Assembly: GCF_030548205.1 (NCBI RefSeq)
Contig: NZ_JAUORV010000012.1
Span: 107,714 to 171,713 of the forward strand
DNA length: 64,000 nt
Direction: 5' to 3'
Source: Aliiglaciecola sp. 3_MG-2023
Lineage (GTDB): Bacteria > Pseudomonadota > Gammaproteobacteria > Enterobacterales > Alteromonadaceae
This document shows positions 1 to 9,887 of this stretch, one piece after another (position 1 is the stretch's first letter; each line of letters starts with the position of its first letter). The position numbers and the translations under genes are program-made. The notes beneath the pieces were generated by a model that saw only the letters and a list, made by a program, of their open reading frames with translations, did no database searches and was not told where the DNA came from.

Positions 1-207
1 GTTTAGAATGTGCTTAAACAGCGCGGGGGAAAAACTAGCAGCGAAAAACGACAAATATATTACAAATACAAAGTGTGATAAAAACTTCATAAAACCGAAA
101 CATTGTATCCTGTTATTCACCTCATTCCTTATCAAAAAAGACTATACATCTAATTTAATTGAGTATTTTTAGCCTACAGTGAGAAAATAGAAGTATTGCT
201 GAATACG

Positions 208-1044
208 TTACGAAAGACGGGTTAACTGGCCTAAAAAGTAGGAAAAAAGTTCCGAACTGGAACGCAATTTTAGTTTGGCGTATAGCTTTGCCCGATGCAC
301 ACGTTCAGTACCAGGTGAAATATGTAAATTATCAGCGGCAGATTGTGACGAATGACCAGTTATCACTAATTTAGCAATTTGCCGCTCTCGAGCTGTCAAC
401 AGTTCAGGCTCAAAGTTGTTTAGTAAGTAGTTCACGCGAGTAGACACAACAGAAGACAAGGTCTGTCCCCCATGGGCGTGTTTAAGCTGAACTATCTCCC
501 AATGCTTGCGAATGAATGCAATGATAACCCTATTGATCTGACTCAAACAATTAAACTCGTCCACCGAAAACTGGGGATTGGGTGAGTGGCGTCCAATACT
601 GAACTGAATAAAACCACTATCGCCGCAGTTTACAAAAAAATACAATAAATCTTCGATACTACTGGGTTGGTAATATGCCATGTACATTTGCGAGCTTTTG
701 AACCCCTTTGGCATCAATTCAGACCACAAATACGCACCATCAGAGGCATTATTCATAAATCCCTGATATGCCGGACTGGCCACATAAGCGCCGTCCAAAA
801 AGCGGGCATAAAAGATCTCTTGTTCATGTTCCAGTAAATCTGAAAATAGCAACTCTGGTGGTTTGTCTTTGTTGTAACAAATAGCCGAGCTACTATCGAA
901 CTCTGTGGTCGTTTTAAGGAGATTTACCAAAGAGGCAAAAAACGCCTTTGACCCCAAAGCGTCAATAAGGTTGATTTGGTCTGAAGAACTAAACACATTG
1001 TTAGGAGTGCTGTGCATATGGGGGTCCGAAGATTTACATGTCAT
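208..1044 (-). CDS. LuxR-family transcriptional regulator
   Basis: Predicted DNA-binding regulator of 278 residues. The last 65 residues form a LuxR/FixJ-type helix-turn-helix: LTARERQIAKLVITGHSSQ, then AADNLHISPGTERVHRAKLYAKL. The first 200 residues resemble no sensor domain I can name; there is no receiver-domain aspartate pattern. The start lies inside the end of the LysR gene (11-bp overlap), so the two are probably co-transcribed and translationally coupled. Placement next to a guanidino-compound catabolic operon suggests a role in controlling it, but that is inference. The HTH call is firm; the ligand is unknown. Confidence 0.85.
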   Translation of the reverse strand: MTCKSSDPHMHSTPNNVFSSSDQINLIDALGSKAFFASLVNLLKTTTEFDSSSAICYNKDKPPELLFSDLLEHEQEIFYARFLDGAYVASPAYQGFMNNASDGAYLWSELMPKGFKSSQMYMAYYQPSSIEDLLYFFVNCGDSGFIQFSIGRHSPNPQFSVDEFNCLSQINRVIIAFIRKHWEIVQLKHAHGGQTLSSVVSTRVNYLLNNFEPELLTARERQIAKLVITGHSSQSAADNLHISPGTERVHRAKLYAKLKLRSSSELFSYFLGQLTRLS

Positions 1045-1939
1045 CTTTGTGGGTTAATAACCATTTTCTAAATTGACGAATGGCGTAATCTTCCTGCCTT
1101 TCTTCATCATAAAGTATATGAAACCGTTGTTTGGGGGTGTAAGTTTCCTCACATGCAATGATCAGGTCACCATTTAAAATATCATCTTTGACTAGATATT
1201 CAGGCAATATAGAAACCCCAATATTATTTTTTACTGCTTGTAATAAATAGATGAAATAATCAAAATGCTGTCCGCCTATCATTGATATTTCTTTTTCTGT
1301 CATACCCGCTTCAAGGAACCATTCATCGGTGGTTGAAATTGCACTACTTTGATGAATAAAATCAAAGTTAGCCACTTCTCCCATGGTCTTGACCGATTTG
1401 CGTCCGCGCAGATATTTAGGGGTACACACGGCCAAATAAGTGTCGTGACGCAGCGGTTCTGCATAATAATGAGGCCAATCACCACTTCCCCAAAGTATGG
1501 CAAAATCACAGCGGCGAGTATTGCGGGTCACGGATTCATAATCAGTGCCTAAATCAATTTCGATCTCAGGATAATTAATGTAAAACTCGTTTAACTTGGG
1601 CATTAACCAAGCAATAGCAAACGTGGGCTCTGTAACCACTTTCAATTTAACTGTCTTGGTGTAGTCCGTATTGGAACATATTTTCTGAGTAATAGAGTCT
1701 AGGCTGTTTAATATCTTATGGACCTCTTCAGCATATTGTTCACCCACAGGGGTTAGTGCTAGCTGGTTATCTTGTCGATAAAATAATTGCCTGCCAATTA
1801 AGCTCTCGAGATTCTTAACTTGCCGGCTAACTGCACTTTGGGTCAAGTGCAATGCTTCCCCTGCGTAGGTCATATTTAGATGGTAAGCAACTGCATCAAA
1901 ACACTGCAAGGAAATAATGCTGGGAAGTTTTCCTCTCAC
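1034..1939 (-). CDS. LysR-family transcriptional regulator (GcvA-like)
   Basis: LysR-type regulator of normal length (301 aa). The N-terminal winged HTH (residues about 8-65) has the family signature LHLTQSAVSRQVKNLE followed by LIGRQLFYR; the rest is the substrate-binding-like effector domain. The opening ISLQCFDAVAYHLNMTYAGE resembles the GcvA branch. It is divergent from the TonB receptor gene at 2236 across about 300 bp, the usual layout for a LysR gene and its target. The LuxR-type gene follows in the same direction with an 11-bp overlap. The effector may be the guanidino compound handled by the neighbouring operon, which is inference. Confidence 0.9.
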   Translation of the reverse strand: MRGKLPSIISLQCFDAVAYHLNMTYAGEALHLTQSAVSRQVKNLESLIGRQLFYRQDNQLALTPVGEQYAEEVHKILNSLDSITQKICSNTDYTKTVKLKVVTEPTFAIAWLMPKLNEFYINYPEIEIDLGTDYESVTRNTRRCDFAILWGSGDWPHYYAEPLRHDTYLAVCTPKYLRGRKSVKTMGEVANFDFIHQSSAISTTDEWFLEAGMTEKEISMIGGQHFDYFIYLLQAVKNNIGVSILPEYLVKDDILNGDLIIACEETYTPKQRFHILYDEERQEDYAIRQFRKWLLTHKDDM

Positions 1940-2235
1940 TTAAAATACCTTTACTTTAACGATTGATTACCGCGTGAATGAAAGTATCACGCCCGAAGCG
2001 TTGCATTTCACCATACAAGCCGTTGCTTGTGAAATACCTTTTGACCTAAATAAATCGCCAAAGACGCTATATTTTCAGTTAACTTATTGTTTTATAAACC
2101 ATTCCAAAATGGAATACCGCCAGTCGTTTTCATTGTTTGCGGGCAAAAATGCCACGCTATAGTATTTCTAGCAGCTAAGCGAACTGTATAAAGTGTACTT
2201 AATAATTATAAGACTTAATTCTAGGGAGAATTGTG

Positions 2236-4674
2236 ATGTTTAATCCAAATAAGTTGAGAGTTGCGATTTGTTGCGCCTGCCTTGGCTCATCAACATTTAG
2301 TTATGCGCAAACAGAGGCTACTACCCAAGATAAAAAGCCGAAAGCAAATGCTATTGAAAAAATATCAGTAACAGCAACACGCCGTGAAACCACAATTCAA
2401 GAAGTGCCATACAGCATTTCAGCTTACGGTGGTGAAGCGCTAGAAAATGCCGGAGTGACTGACTTTTCTGCCATAGCTCGCTCTATACCGGGTCTAACTC
2501 TTACCGACGTAGGCCGGGGCAAAAATGGTATTTCCTCTGGAATCGTCATGCGGGGGTTAAACCTAACCGGTGGTGCTCAAGAAGATTTCGCGATGACCAC
2601 AGACCCTGTGGTTTCAGTTTACTTAGGAGAAACGCCGCTTTTTGCTAACCTAGAATTGCGGGATATGAATCGTGTAGAAGTGCTTAAAGGTCCGCAGTCA
2701 ACCTTGTATGGTTCAGGATCATTGGGCGGCACAATGCGCTATATTCCCAACAAACCTGAATTCGATAAAGTTTCAGGTAAAGTTCAGGCAAAAGTATCTA
2801 GTACCGATGGCGCTGGTGATTTGAACCACGACCTAGAATTTACGTTAAACGTGCCACTTAGCGACACCTTTGCAGTTCGTGGTGTAGTAACCACCCTTAA
2901 AAATGGCGGTTACATCGACAGTGATTACATTGCTGGATTAGATGAAAATAAACAACCAACCGGTGAATATCAAACAGCTGAAGATATTAATGACGAAGAT
3001 GTCTCTATGGCCCGTATTTCTGCTCGTTGGTTACCCACCGATGAAACCGAAATATTGCTAACCCATAATTACCAAAAAGATGAAGTACAAGGTTCTTCTG
3101 CAACATCTGAAGGTTTAGGCGGTTATAAAACGGCGGCTAAGATATTAGAGCAATTTGAGCGTGAAACCAGCATCACATCACTTGTGATAGAGCATGAGCT
3201 AGGCTTCGCCGACTTAACCTCTGCCACCTCATTCACCAGTAATGAAGCAGAAAACATGTATGACCAAAGTTACAACTATGGTCATTCAACTTGGTGGGGC
3301 CCCTACTACGTTTCTTACTACGGCTACACTGGCGGAACAGCGCCAGCGTCAGAAATTATCGTTGGTGAAAAAACCTACAAAACCGATACCATCACCCAAG
3401 AGTTTCGTTTAACTGGCTCAACCGATGCAAACACTGATTGGCTTTTAGGAGTTTACTACAACTCTGTGGATTTTGAAGCTGAAGCCTACGACTATGTTTA
3501 TGGTTTAGATGAAGCCTTCAATATCACCAATCCCGTTGGAACAGATGTAGGTTATGGCAATCTTCAAGAAACCGAATTTGAAGACTACGCTATATTTGGT
3601 GAAGTAACATATTACCCTACAGATCAAATCAGTGTCACAGCAGGTTTGCGTTATTTTGAACAAAGCTTTTATGCCAAACAAGAAGTATTGCTGCCAGCCT
3701 GCGAAGAGTTCTGGAATACGACTTTAGGTTTCTTTACCTGTGGTGATGTTGAAAACTCAGGCATTGATCCGCGCGGCTACGCTGCCGGTGAAGATGAAAA
3801 AGATTTCAGCGATTTGCTCTATCGATTTAATGTCGCTTATGACGTCAACTTTGATACTAAGGTTTATTTAAACATCTCCCAAGGCTTCCGCCATGGTGGT
3901 GCTAATGGTTTACCCACTACCGGTATTTTTGCCGAAGGTGAAGAATATTTATTCTTTGAGCCAGATAAATCAACTAACTATGAAGTTGGTGTAAAAGGCA
4001 GCTTATTAGACGGCGACCTTTACTATAGCGCAACCGCTTACTACATTGATTGGGAAGATCCGATCATGCTTGTGCAATCACCAAATGGTGGTTTCCCAGC
4101 AATGATTAACGCCCAAAGTGCAGAGTCCAAAGGCGTTGAGATTGAGCTAAATGCAAACTTATCCGATAACCTAAAACTGAACTTCGGGTACACCTATACC
4201 AAAGCTGAGTTAACCGAAGAGTTCACTACACCAGATGGTAATTTTGGCGCAGCTGACGGCGAGACATTGCCCGGTATTCCTGAGTCAACTATTGTCAGTT
4301 CACTACTTTACACACAAGAAGTTGGTGAAGGTGTTATGACAGCCCAAATTGGTGTTTCATACAAAGACGAATTTGTTACTGGTTACGCTCAGCCTTCGAT
4401 TTTTTACGAAACATCTTATGACGAAATTCCTGCATCCACACTATGGAATGCCAGTGTCAGATACGATGTAGAGCAATGGTCGTTCTCTGTGTTTGCTGAC
4501 AACTTATTTAATGCCGATGATCCAACTGCATCTGACGGCGACGGTAAATACATCATTGATGCCGCTGCAGGTGAAGTTAAAGCCGGTGAACAATATGATA
4601 TTAGTCAACTAGGCGACCAATTATATCGTGTTCGTCCACGCACTGTCGGCGCAACTGTTAGTTATAAGTTCTGA
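2236..4674 (+). CDS. TonB-dependent outer-membrane receptor
   Basis: Outer-membrane active transporter energised by TonB. It has a signal peptide ending near SYAQ, a TonB-box-like EKISVTATRRET, a plug domain (VEVLKGPQSTLYGSGSLGGT) and a long beta-barrel ending in a C-terminal aromatic residue (VSYKF). Total length is 812 aa. I chose ATG 2236 over GTG 2233 because AGGGAG (2223-2228) is then 7 nt upstream. It is the first gene of the plus-strand operon that runs to the ferredoxin at 14126, so it probably imports the substrate of that pathway. The 1940-2235 region between it and the divergent LysR gene holds no gene and is AT-rich, with an imperfect palindrome near 2198-2212. Confidence 0.93.
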   Translation: MFNPNKLRVAICCACLGSSTFSYAQTEATTQDKKPKANAIEKISVTATRRETTIQEVPYSISAYGGEALENAGVTDFSAIARSIPGLTLTDVGRGKNGISSGIVMRGLNLTGGAQEDFAMTTDPVVSVYLGETPLFANLELRDMNRVEVLKGPQSTLYGSGSLGGTMRYIPNKPEFDKVSGKVQAKVSSTDGAGDLNHDLEFTLNVPLSDTFAVRGVVTTLKNGGYIDSDYIAGLDENKQPTGEYQTAEDINDEDVSMARISARWLPTDETEILLTHNYQKDEVQGSSATSEGLGGYKTAAKILEQFERETSITSLVIEHELGFADLTSATSFTSNEAENMYDQSYNYGHSTWWGPYYVSYYGYTGGTAPASEIIVGEKTYKTDTITQEFRLTGSTDANTDWLLGVYYNSVDFEAEAYDYVYGLDEAFNITNPVGTDVGYGNLQETEFEDYAIFGEVTYYPTDQISVTAGLRYFEQSFYAKQEVLLPACEEFWNTTLGFFTCGDVENSGIDPRGYAAGEDEKDFSDLLYRFNVAYDVNFDTKVYLNISQGFRHGGANGLPTTGIFAEGEEYLFFEPDKSTNYEVGVKGSLLDGDLYYSATAYYIDWEDPIMLVQSPNGGFPAMINAQSAESKGVEIELNANLSDNLKLNFGYTYTKAELTEEFTTPDGNFGAADGETLPGIPESTIVSSLLYTQEVGEGVMTAQIGVSYKDEFVTGYAQPSIFYETSYDEIPASTLWNASVRYDVEQWSFSVFADNLFNADDPTASDGDGKYIIDAAAGEVKAGEQYDISQLGDQLYRVRPRTVGATVSYKF

Positions 4675-4724
4675 TAAAATATGCTTTTGTTTCATAAGCT
4701 TCGTCTTATAAGAGAGTAAATATT

Positions 4725-6332
4725 TTGAATCAGTTTAACGCCAACTACCATTCGCTGATTCAGGCAAGCTTGGCCGCTAACGATCTCGATAAAGCGGCCA
4801 AACTTTGCACTGAAGGATTGAGCAAAGCACCCAATAATGCACAGTTATGGGTGGACTTGTCAGAGATAAGTATGCGTCTCGGACAAGCCAAAATGACCAT
4901 CAATAGCGCCTTAAAAGCGATTAATTGTGAGCCCAACAATATATGGAACATTTTCCATCTTGCGGGCTGTTATTTGCACTTTCAGGCTTTTCCTCCCGCC
5001 GTCAAAGCGCTGGATAAAGCCGCGTTGTTGTTAAACGATGATTGCACTGCACAACAGTGGGATAAATTGGGTGAATTGCGTTATATGGCTAATCAACTTG
5101 ATTTAGCCATCATTGCCCATTCTAGGGCGTTAAAAATTGAATCAGACAGCAAACGCAGTCGCAACCAATTGGCCGCGTTGCTGCGTTTCAAGGGGGATCT
5201 GAGTGAGTCCGAAGCGCTCTATCGGGAAGTGATTGCACTGCAGCCGGATAATTACCAGGCCTGTTACAACCTATCGCAACTGCGTCGCTTTAAATCATCA
5301 GACAACATCACTGCCCTGCTAGAGGACTGTAAGCAACGTTTAACCCCTGAGCATAAAGGTCATATTATGCTGGAGTATGCAGCCGGCAAAGTGTTTGAAG
5401 ACGTTGGAGATTACCAACAAGCTTTCATTCACTACAATCAAGGTGCTGAGATAAAACGCAAGCAAAGACCTTACGATATTGCCCAAGATCAAGCACTCAT
5501 GAAAACCGTGGTTGCATTGTCGGAAACGTTACAAACCCGTGATGCCAATCCAACGCAAAATGCAGCACAAACGCCTATTTTTGTGGTTGGCCTGCCAAGA
5601 ACCGGCACCACGTTGGTCGAACGTATTATTGCCAGTCACTCCAAAGTGGTCAGTGGCGGCGAACTAAACGCCTTCCCAATGGCCTTGCTTGAAGCAGGCG
5701 GTAAACCCATAGCAGCAGGACTGGAAGGACTTGATCAAGATCTTATCCAGAAATTAACTCCTGGTGCATTAACCAATATGGCTTCCCGCTATCTGCACTT
5801 AGCCAATAACTACGTCAATAATGCGTCGTATTTCGTTGATAAATTACCTTTCAATTTTTTGTACTGTGGATTGATTCTGCAAGCAATTCCCAACGCAAAA
5901 ATTGTACATGTTAAACGTAACCCTTTTGATGCTGCATTGAGCAACTTCAAAATGTTATTCGACCGTGGTTATGAATACTCTTACAGCCTAACGGATACAG
6001 CCGATTTCATTGCTGCTTATAACCACATGATGACGCAATGGAAGTCACAGTTTCCGACACAAATTCATACCATTGAATATGAGTCTCTCGTAAGCTCACA
6101 AGAACAAGAAACTGAGAAGTTACTTGCTTTTTGTGGATTGGATTGGGAGTCAGAATGTCTCAATTTCCATCAAAATAATAGCGCTAGCCAAACGGCCAGT
6201 GCCAGTCAAGTACGCGAACCTATTTACAGCCGTTCCGTCAATCTATGGCGTCATTTTCAACCGCAACTTACTCCGCTTCTAGACGCCTTCGCGAAACACG
6301 GCATTAAGCCAACATCAACCGAGGAACAATAA
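4725..6332 (+). CDS. TPR repeat-containing sulfotransferase family protein
   Basis: The N-terminal half (residues about 1-250) is a set of tetratricopeptide repeats. The C-terminal half is a sulfotransferase: the 5'-phosphosulfate loop is GLPRTGTTLVERIIASHS (residues about 288-305) and the 3'-phosphate-binding region is IVHVKRNPFDAALSNF. The family transfers sulfate from PAPS; the acceptor here is unknown. The start is TTG with AGAGAG 8 nt upstream, 50 bp after the receptor gene. The stop overlaps the next start as TAATG, indicating coupling. TPR-sulfotransferases often sit beside TonB receptors in Alteromonadales; why one is in a guanidino cluster is unclear. Confidence 0.88.
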   Translation: MNQFNANYHSLIQASLAANDLDKAAKLCTEGLSKAPNNAQLWVDLSEISMRLGQAKMTINSALKAINCEPNNIWNIFHLAGCYLHFQAFPPAVKALDKAALLLNDDCTAQQWDKLGELRYMANQLDLAIIAHSRALKIESDSKRSRNQLAALLRFKGDLSESEALYREVIALQPDNYQACYNLSQLRRFKSSDNITALLEDCKQRLTPEHKGHIMLEYAAGKVFEDVGDYQQAFIHYNQGAEIKRKQRPYDIAQDQALMKTVVALSETLQTRDANPTQNAAQTPIFVVGLPRTGTTLVERIIASHSKVVSGGELNAFPMALLEAGGKPIAAGLEGLDQDLIQKLTPGALTNMASRYLHLANNYVNNASYFVDKLPFNFLYCGLILQAIPNAKIVHVKRNPFDAALSNFKMLFDRGYEYSYSLTDTADFIAAYNHMMTQWKSQFPTQIHTIEYESLVSSQEQETEKLLAFCGLDWESECLNFHQNNSASQTASASQVREPIYSRSVNLWRHFQPQLTPLLDAFAKHGIKPTSTEEQ

Positions 6333-7189
6333 TGGTAAAACTAGATGTTTTCCAATCAATGTGGGCAATGGAATATAAACGCCCTGATGGTTTTGAACTT
6401 TCCCTACAGGAAAAAATCCAAAAAATTTCTGACGCTGGCTTCAAAGGCGTAAGTTTTGATATTGGCTATCATCCACTCGACATGATCGAAACAGCCATGC
6501 CATTATTGCAAGCCCATGGACTGGAATTGGTGTATAACGCCTTTGTTAAAAGTGTTGAGCATTATGCGGAAATAATCGAATTTGTATCCAAACAACCCAT
6601 CAAACCACGATTCATTGCCATTGTTGGACAAATTGAACCTTGGGATGTAAAAGAAGTTGCTGACGTAACTAAACAGTGGATTGCAATTGGTGAAAAGGCA
6701 GGAATCACCTCACACGTAGAAATACACCGCAACTGCATGACCAACGATTTACACTTTACCCTGCAATTGATGAAACAAGTTCCTGAACTGCTAATGGTCG
6801 CTGATTTATCACATACGTTAGTGAATCAAGAGTACTATTTACCCTTACATGATGAAGCCAATCAACGCATCTCTGAGTTTCTCACTCGCGCTGAAGCGTT
6901 CCACGGTCGGGTTGCCACACGGGAACAAATTCAGGTGCCTTTTTTGTTTCCACAACATAAACCTTGGTTTGAGTTGTTTCAACAATGGTGGTTAGAAGGG
7001 TTTGAAAATTGGATTGCCCGGCACGGCAAACAAAGTGACGATGCTTGCGTATTTTTATGTGAACTCGGACCGCCAGTTTATGCGATTACCGGCGAAGACG
7101 GCAGCGAGTTAAGTGATCGCTGGCAAGAAGCACTGGTCATGAAAGAAACAGTTGAACAGTTGTGGCAACAGGCATGCAACAAAATTTAA
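6332..7189 (+). CDS. Sugar phosphate isomerase/epimerase-like TIM-barrel protein
   Basis: A 285-aa protein resembling the xylose-isomerase-like (AP endonuclease 2) TIM barrel. Candidate metal ligands are the glutamate in HVEIHRN (about residue 130), the aspartate/histidine in VADLSHT (about 158-164), and a late glutamate in LCELGPP (about 249). Proteins of this fold isomerise or epimerise sugars, inositols or 2-oxoacids such as hydroxypyruvate, so no substrate can be assigned. It overlaps the sulfotransferase stop by one base and is followed after 93 bp by the AruI-like decarboxylase. It may process a breakdown product of the imported compound. Confidence 0.75.
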   Translation: MVKLDVFQSMWAMEYKRPDGFELSLQEKIQKISDAGFKGVSFDIGYHPLDMIETAMPLLQAHGLELVYNAFVKSVEHYAEIIEFVSKQPIKPRFIAIVGQIEPWDVKEVADVTKQWIAIGEKAGITSHVEIHRNCMTNDLHFTLQLMKQVPELLMVADLSHTLVNQEYYLPLHDEANQRISEFLTRAEAFHGRVATREQIQVPFLFPQHKPWFELFQQWWLEGFENWIARHGKQSDDACVFLCELGPPVYAITGEDGSELSDRWQEALVMKETVEQLWQQACNKI

Positions 7190-7282
7190 TACTTTAAAGC
7201 GTTATACTCCTACTCGTGTCGACTTTGAAAGACCAATTGGGCGTGATAACGAAACCCAAAGAAACATAGGTAAGCTATTTAT

Positions 7283-8899
7283 ATGCAACAACAAACTTGT
7301 GGTGAAGCACTTACTCGATTATTACAGGCATATGCTGTCGATACCATTTTCGGCATCCCAGGTGTACATACCATCGAACTTTATCGCGGCTTAAAAGGCG
7401 CCACGCTTCAACATATTACCCCTCGACATGAACAAGGTGCAGGTTTTATGGCCGATGGTTATGCCAGAGTCACTGGAAAACCAGGGGTGTGCTTTATTAT
7501 TACCGGTCCGGGCATGACGAATATTGTTACAGCCATGGGACAAGCATTACAGGATTCTATCCCAATGCTGGTAATATCTTCTGTGAGTCGCACCCAACAA
7601 TTATCCATGGGTGAAGGTCGACTGCATGAGTTACCTAATCAGTTAGCTATCACTTCACAAGTATCCCGATATAGCCATACCCTTTTAAGTGTAGATAACT
7701 TGCCTAAAGTGTTAGCTCAAGCCTTTGCTGTATTTAACAGTCAACGTCCAGGTCCAGTGCATATCGAGATCCCCATTGATGTACTAGCCCAAGATGCTAG
7801 TCACCTCGACATGCAACCTTGGCCAATGCCGCAACCTCCTGCTCCACAGATAAGTAGTATTCAACAAGCAGCAAAACTATTAAACGAAGCAAAGCGTCCG
7901 GTGATGATTTTAGGCGGTGGGGCTAAAAATGTAGACTCAGTGGCACAAACCTTAGCTGAAAAACTCAATATGCCAGTTATTAACACCTGTAACGGCAAAG
8001 GAATTATCCCCCCAGAACATCCCTTATCTATCGGCTCAACGCCTTCTCACCCAGCAATCCGTGAAGAGTTCGAAAGACAGGCAGATGTGGTTTTAGCGGT
8101 AGGGACTGAGCTGGCTGAAACCGATTATGATTTTTTCTTTTTGGGTGATCTGGATATTAAAGGCAAGCTTATTCGGATTGACATCGATAGTGCGCAATTA
8201 ATGCGTAATCACAAACCTGACTTACCCATTCTCTCTGATGCCCAACAAGCGTTATCTGCCATAAGTGAACAATTAGTGAATAACAGTTCGCAAAATGTGG
8301 AGGCGGTTCACACTCGCTGTGACAAATTGCGTACCGATACTCAAGACATGAAAAAATCGATTTATACCGACTTTTTCAAAACCATCACCGACACCTTGGG
8401 TGATTGTATTATTGTTGGTGACTCCACTCAGCCAGCTTATTACGCACAAGCATATTATGAGACCAATCATACCGCGCGCTATTTTCACTCTACCACAGGT
8501 TATGGCACCTTAGGTTACGCCTTTCCAGCGGCTATTGGCGCTGCCATTGGAGCTCCAAAAAATCCAGTCATTGGTTTAACCGGTGACGGTGGTGGTCAAT
8601 TTAGCTTGAACGAAATTATCAGTGCCGTGGATGCCAATATTGCGGTTATCTATATTGTTTGGAATAACCAAGGCCATGGTGAAATTCGTCGTTTTATGGA
8701 TGACGCTAAAGTTGAGAAAAATGGTGTGGATATCATTCCCCCAAATTACGTAGCGCTGGCGCAAGCCATGGGTTGTCAAGCCGGACACGCTAATGACTTA
8801 GTACAGCTAAAAACACTGTTAGAACAGGCGAAATCGATTAACGCGCCATTTTTAATTGAATTAGATGAAGCTGGACTTGACTGCGGCTACGCATTTTAG
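7283..8899 (+). CDS. aruI: AruI-like thiamine diphosphate-dependent 2-ketoarginine decarboxylase
   Basis: ThDP-dependent decarboxylase of the acetolactate synthase superfamily, 538 aa. FGIPGVHTIELYRGL near residue 23 is, in my memory, characteristic of 5-guanidino-2-oxopentanoate decarboxylase (AruI). Catalytic Glu50 lies in RHEQGAG. The ThDP/Mg motif is GDGGGQFSLNE ending at the NN of VWNNQGHGE. Predicted reaction: 2-ketoarginine -> 4-guanidinobutanal + CO2 in the cytoplasm. An AruH-like transaminase (14260-15453) and an aldehyde dehydrogenase (15528-16961) are encoded in the convergent operon, which supports this over acetolactate synthase. The true substrate may be a substituted 2-ketoarginine. 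Confidence 0.8.
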   Translation: MQQQTCGEALTRLLQAYAVDTIFGIPGVHTIELYRGLKGATLQHITPRHEQGAGFMADGYARVTGKPGVCFIITGPGMTNIVTAMGQALQDSIPMLVISSVSRTQQLSMGEGRLHELPNQLAITSQVSRYSHTLLSVDNLPKVLAQAFAVFNSQRPGPVHIEIPIDVLAQDASHLDMQPWPMPQPPAPQISSIQQAAKLLNEAKRPVMILGGGAKNVDSVAQTLAEKLNMPVINTCNGKGIIPPEHPLSIGSTPSHPAIREEFERQADVVLAVGTELAETDYDFFFLGDLDIKGKLIRIDIDSAQLMRNHKPDLPILSDAQQALSAISEQLVNNSSQNVEAVHTRCDKLRTDTQDMKKSIYTDFFKTITDTLGDCIIVGDSTQPAYYAQAYYETNHTARYFHSTTGYGTLGYAFPAAIGAAIGAPKNPVIGLTGDGGGQFSLNEIISAVDANIAVIYIVWNNQGHGEIRRFMDDAKVEKNGVDIIPPNYVALAQAMGCQAGHANDLVQLKTLLEQAKSINAPFLIELDEAGLDCGYAF

Positions 8900-8910
8900 A
8901 GGATTTAGAT

Positions 8911-9885
8911 ATGAATGTTTTCCTTACTCGACCATTGTTTGACACAGCGTTGCTAAAAGCGCGTTTAGCCCAAAACGGCATAAGCTTACAAACCACAGAA
9001 TCAGACCAGATTTGCTCTGAGTCATTGCTGCTTGAGCAAACCAAGCAAGCCGATGCATTGATCACCCATACCGAAGACAATATTGATGCAAACCTAATCG
9101 CAAAATTACCTTCGAGTATTAAGTTAATTTCAAACTATGGTATTGGTTTTTCAAATATTGATGTGGAAGCGGCTACCCAAAAAGGCATTCAAGTCACCAA
9201 TACTCCTACCGAAGAAGCGTTTCATGCAACAGCTGAAGCAACCGTCGCCTTATTGGTGTCCATAGCCCGTCAAATCCCAGCTCTAAATGCTGAAAGACGG
9301 GCAATGAAAACCGATCCTGAGCCCTCTTTCCAACGCCCTACGGCAGTGTCTATCCGCAACAAAGTTACAGGTGTTGTTGGGTTAGGACGAATTGGCTCTC
9401 GTGTTGCCCAAATGATGCACTATGGCTTCAAAAACACCATTATTTATTACGATCTTTATGAAAATAAAGCAATGGAAAAAGACATCAATGCCCGCAAGGT
9501 AGCCTTAGAAGAGCTGATGAAAACCGCCGATTTTATTTGCGTTAATATGCCGCTTTCAGAGCAAACTTACGATTTGGTTAGCCCTGATATGCTTGCGTTG
9601 ATGAAACCTGATGCGGTACTGATTAACACCGCTAGAGCGGGACTAGTCAACGAAGATGCTCTAATTGACAGGGTCAATAAAGGGTTGTTACACGGTGCAG
9701 GTTTGGATGTATACACCGACAAAGTCAACACTATTACGGCACAAAATGTTGCCTTAACTTCCCACTTTGCAAATTTCGAAAAAGAAGCCTACACCGCAAT
9801 GACCAATTTGGTCGCAGACAATATCATTGGCTATTTAACCAATGATAAACCGGTAACCCCGGTGAACTCACCGTTAAGAGAATAA
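8911..9885 (+). CDS. NAD-dependent D-2-hydroxyacid dehydrogenase
   Basis: Family member of 324 aa. The Rossmann motif is GVVGLGRIGSRVAQ (about residues 151-164), the catalytic Arg is in INTARAGLVNEDAL and the catalytic His in LTSHFANFEKEA. The family interconverts 2-oxoacids and D-2-hydroxyacids with NAD(P)H. It starts 11 bp after the AruI-like gene and ends 2 bp before the transporter, so it is firmly inside the operon. In context it could oxidise or reduce a 2-hydroxy analogue such as argininic acid (2-hydroxy-5-guanidinovalerate), feeding 2-ketoarginine; glyoxylate or hydroxypyruvate reductase activity is the alternative. Confidence 0.88.
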   Translation: MNVFLTRPLFDTALLKARLAQNGISLQTTESDQICSESLLLEQTKQADALITHTEDNIDANLIAKLPSSIKLISNYGIGFSNIDVEAATQKGIQVTNTPTEEAFHATAEATVALLVSIARQIPALNAERRAMKTDPEPSFQRPTAVSIRNKVTGVVGLGRIGSRVAQMMHYGFKNTIIYYDLYENKAMEKDINARKVALEELMKTADFICVNMPLSEQTYDLVSPDMLALMKPDAVLINTARAGLVNEDALIDRVNKGLLHGAGLDVYTDKVNTITAQNVALTSHFANFEKEAYTAMTNLVADNIIGYLTNDKPVTPVNSPLRE

Positions 9886-9887
9886 TA

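Noticed and set aside
1974..2162. 62-codon plus-strand frame upstream of the TonB receptor
   Set aside because: No ribosome site and no recognisable domain, and it sits in the expected promoter region between divergent genes.
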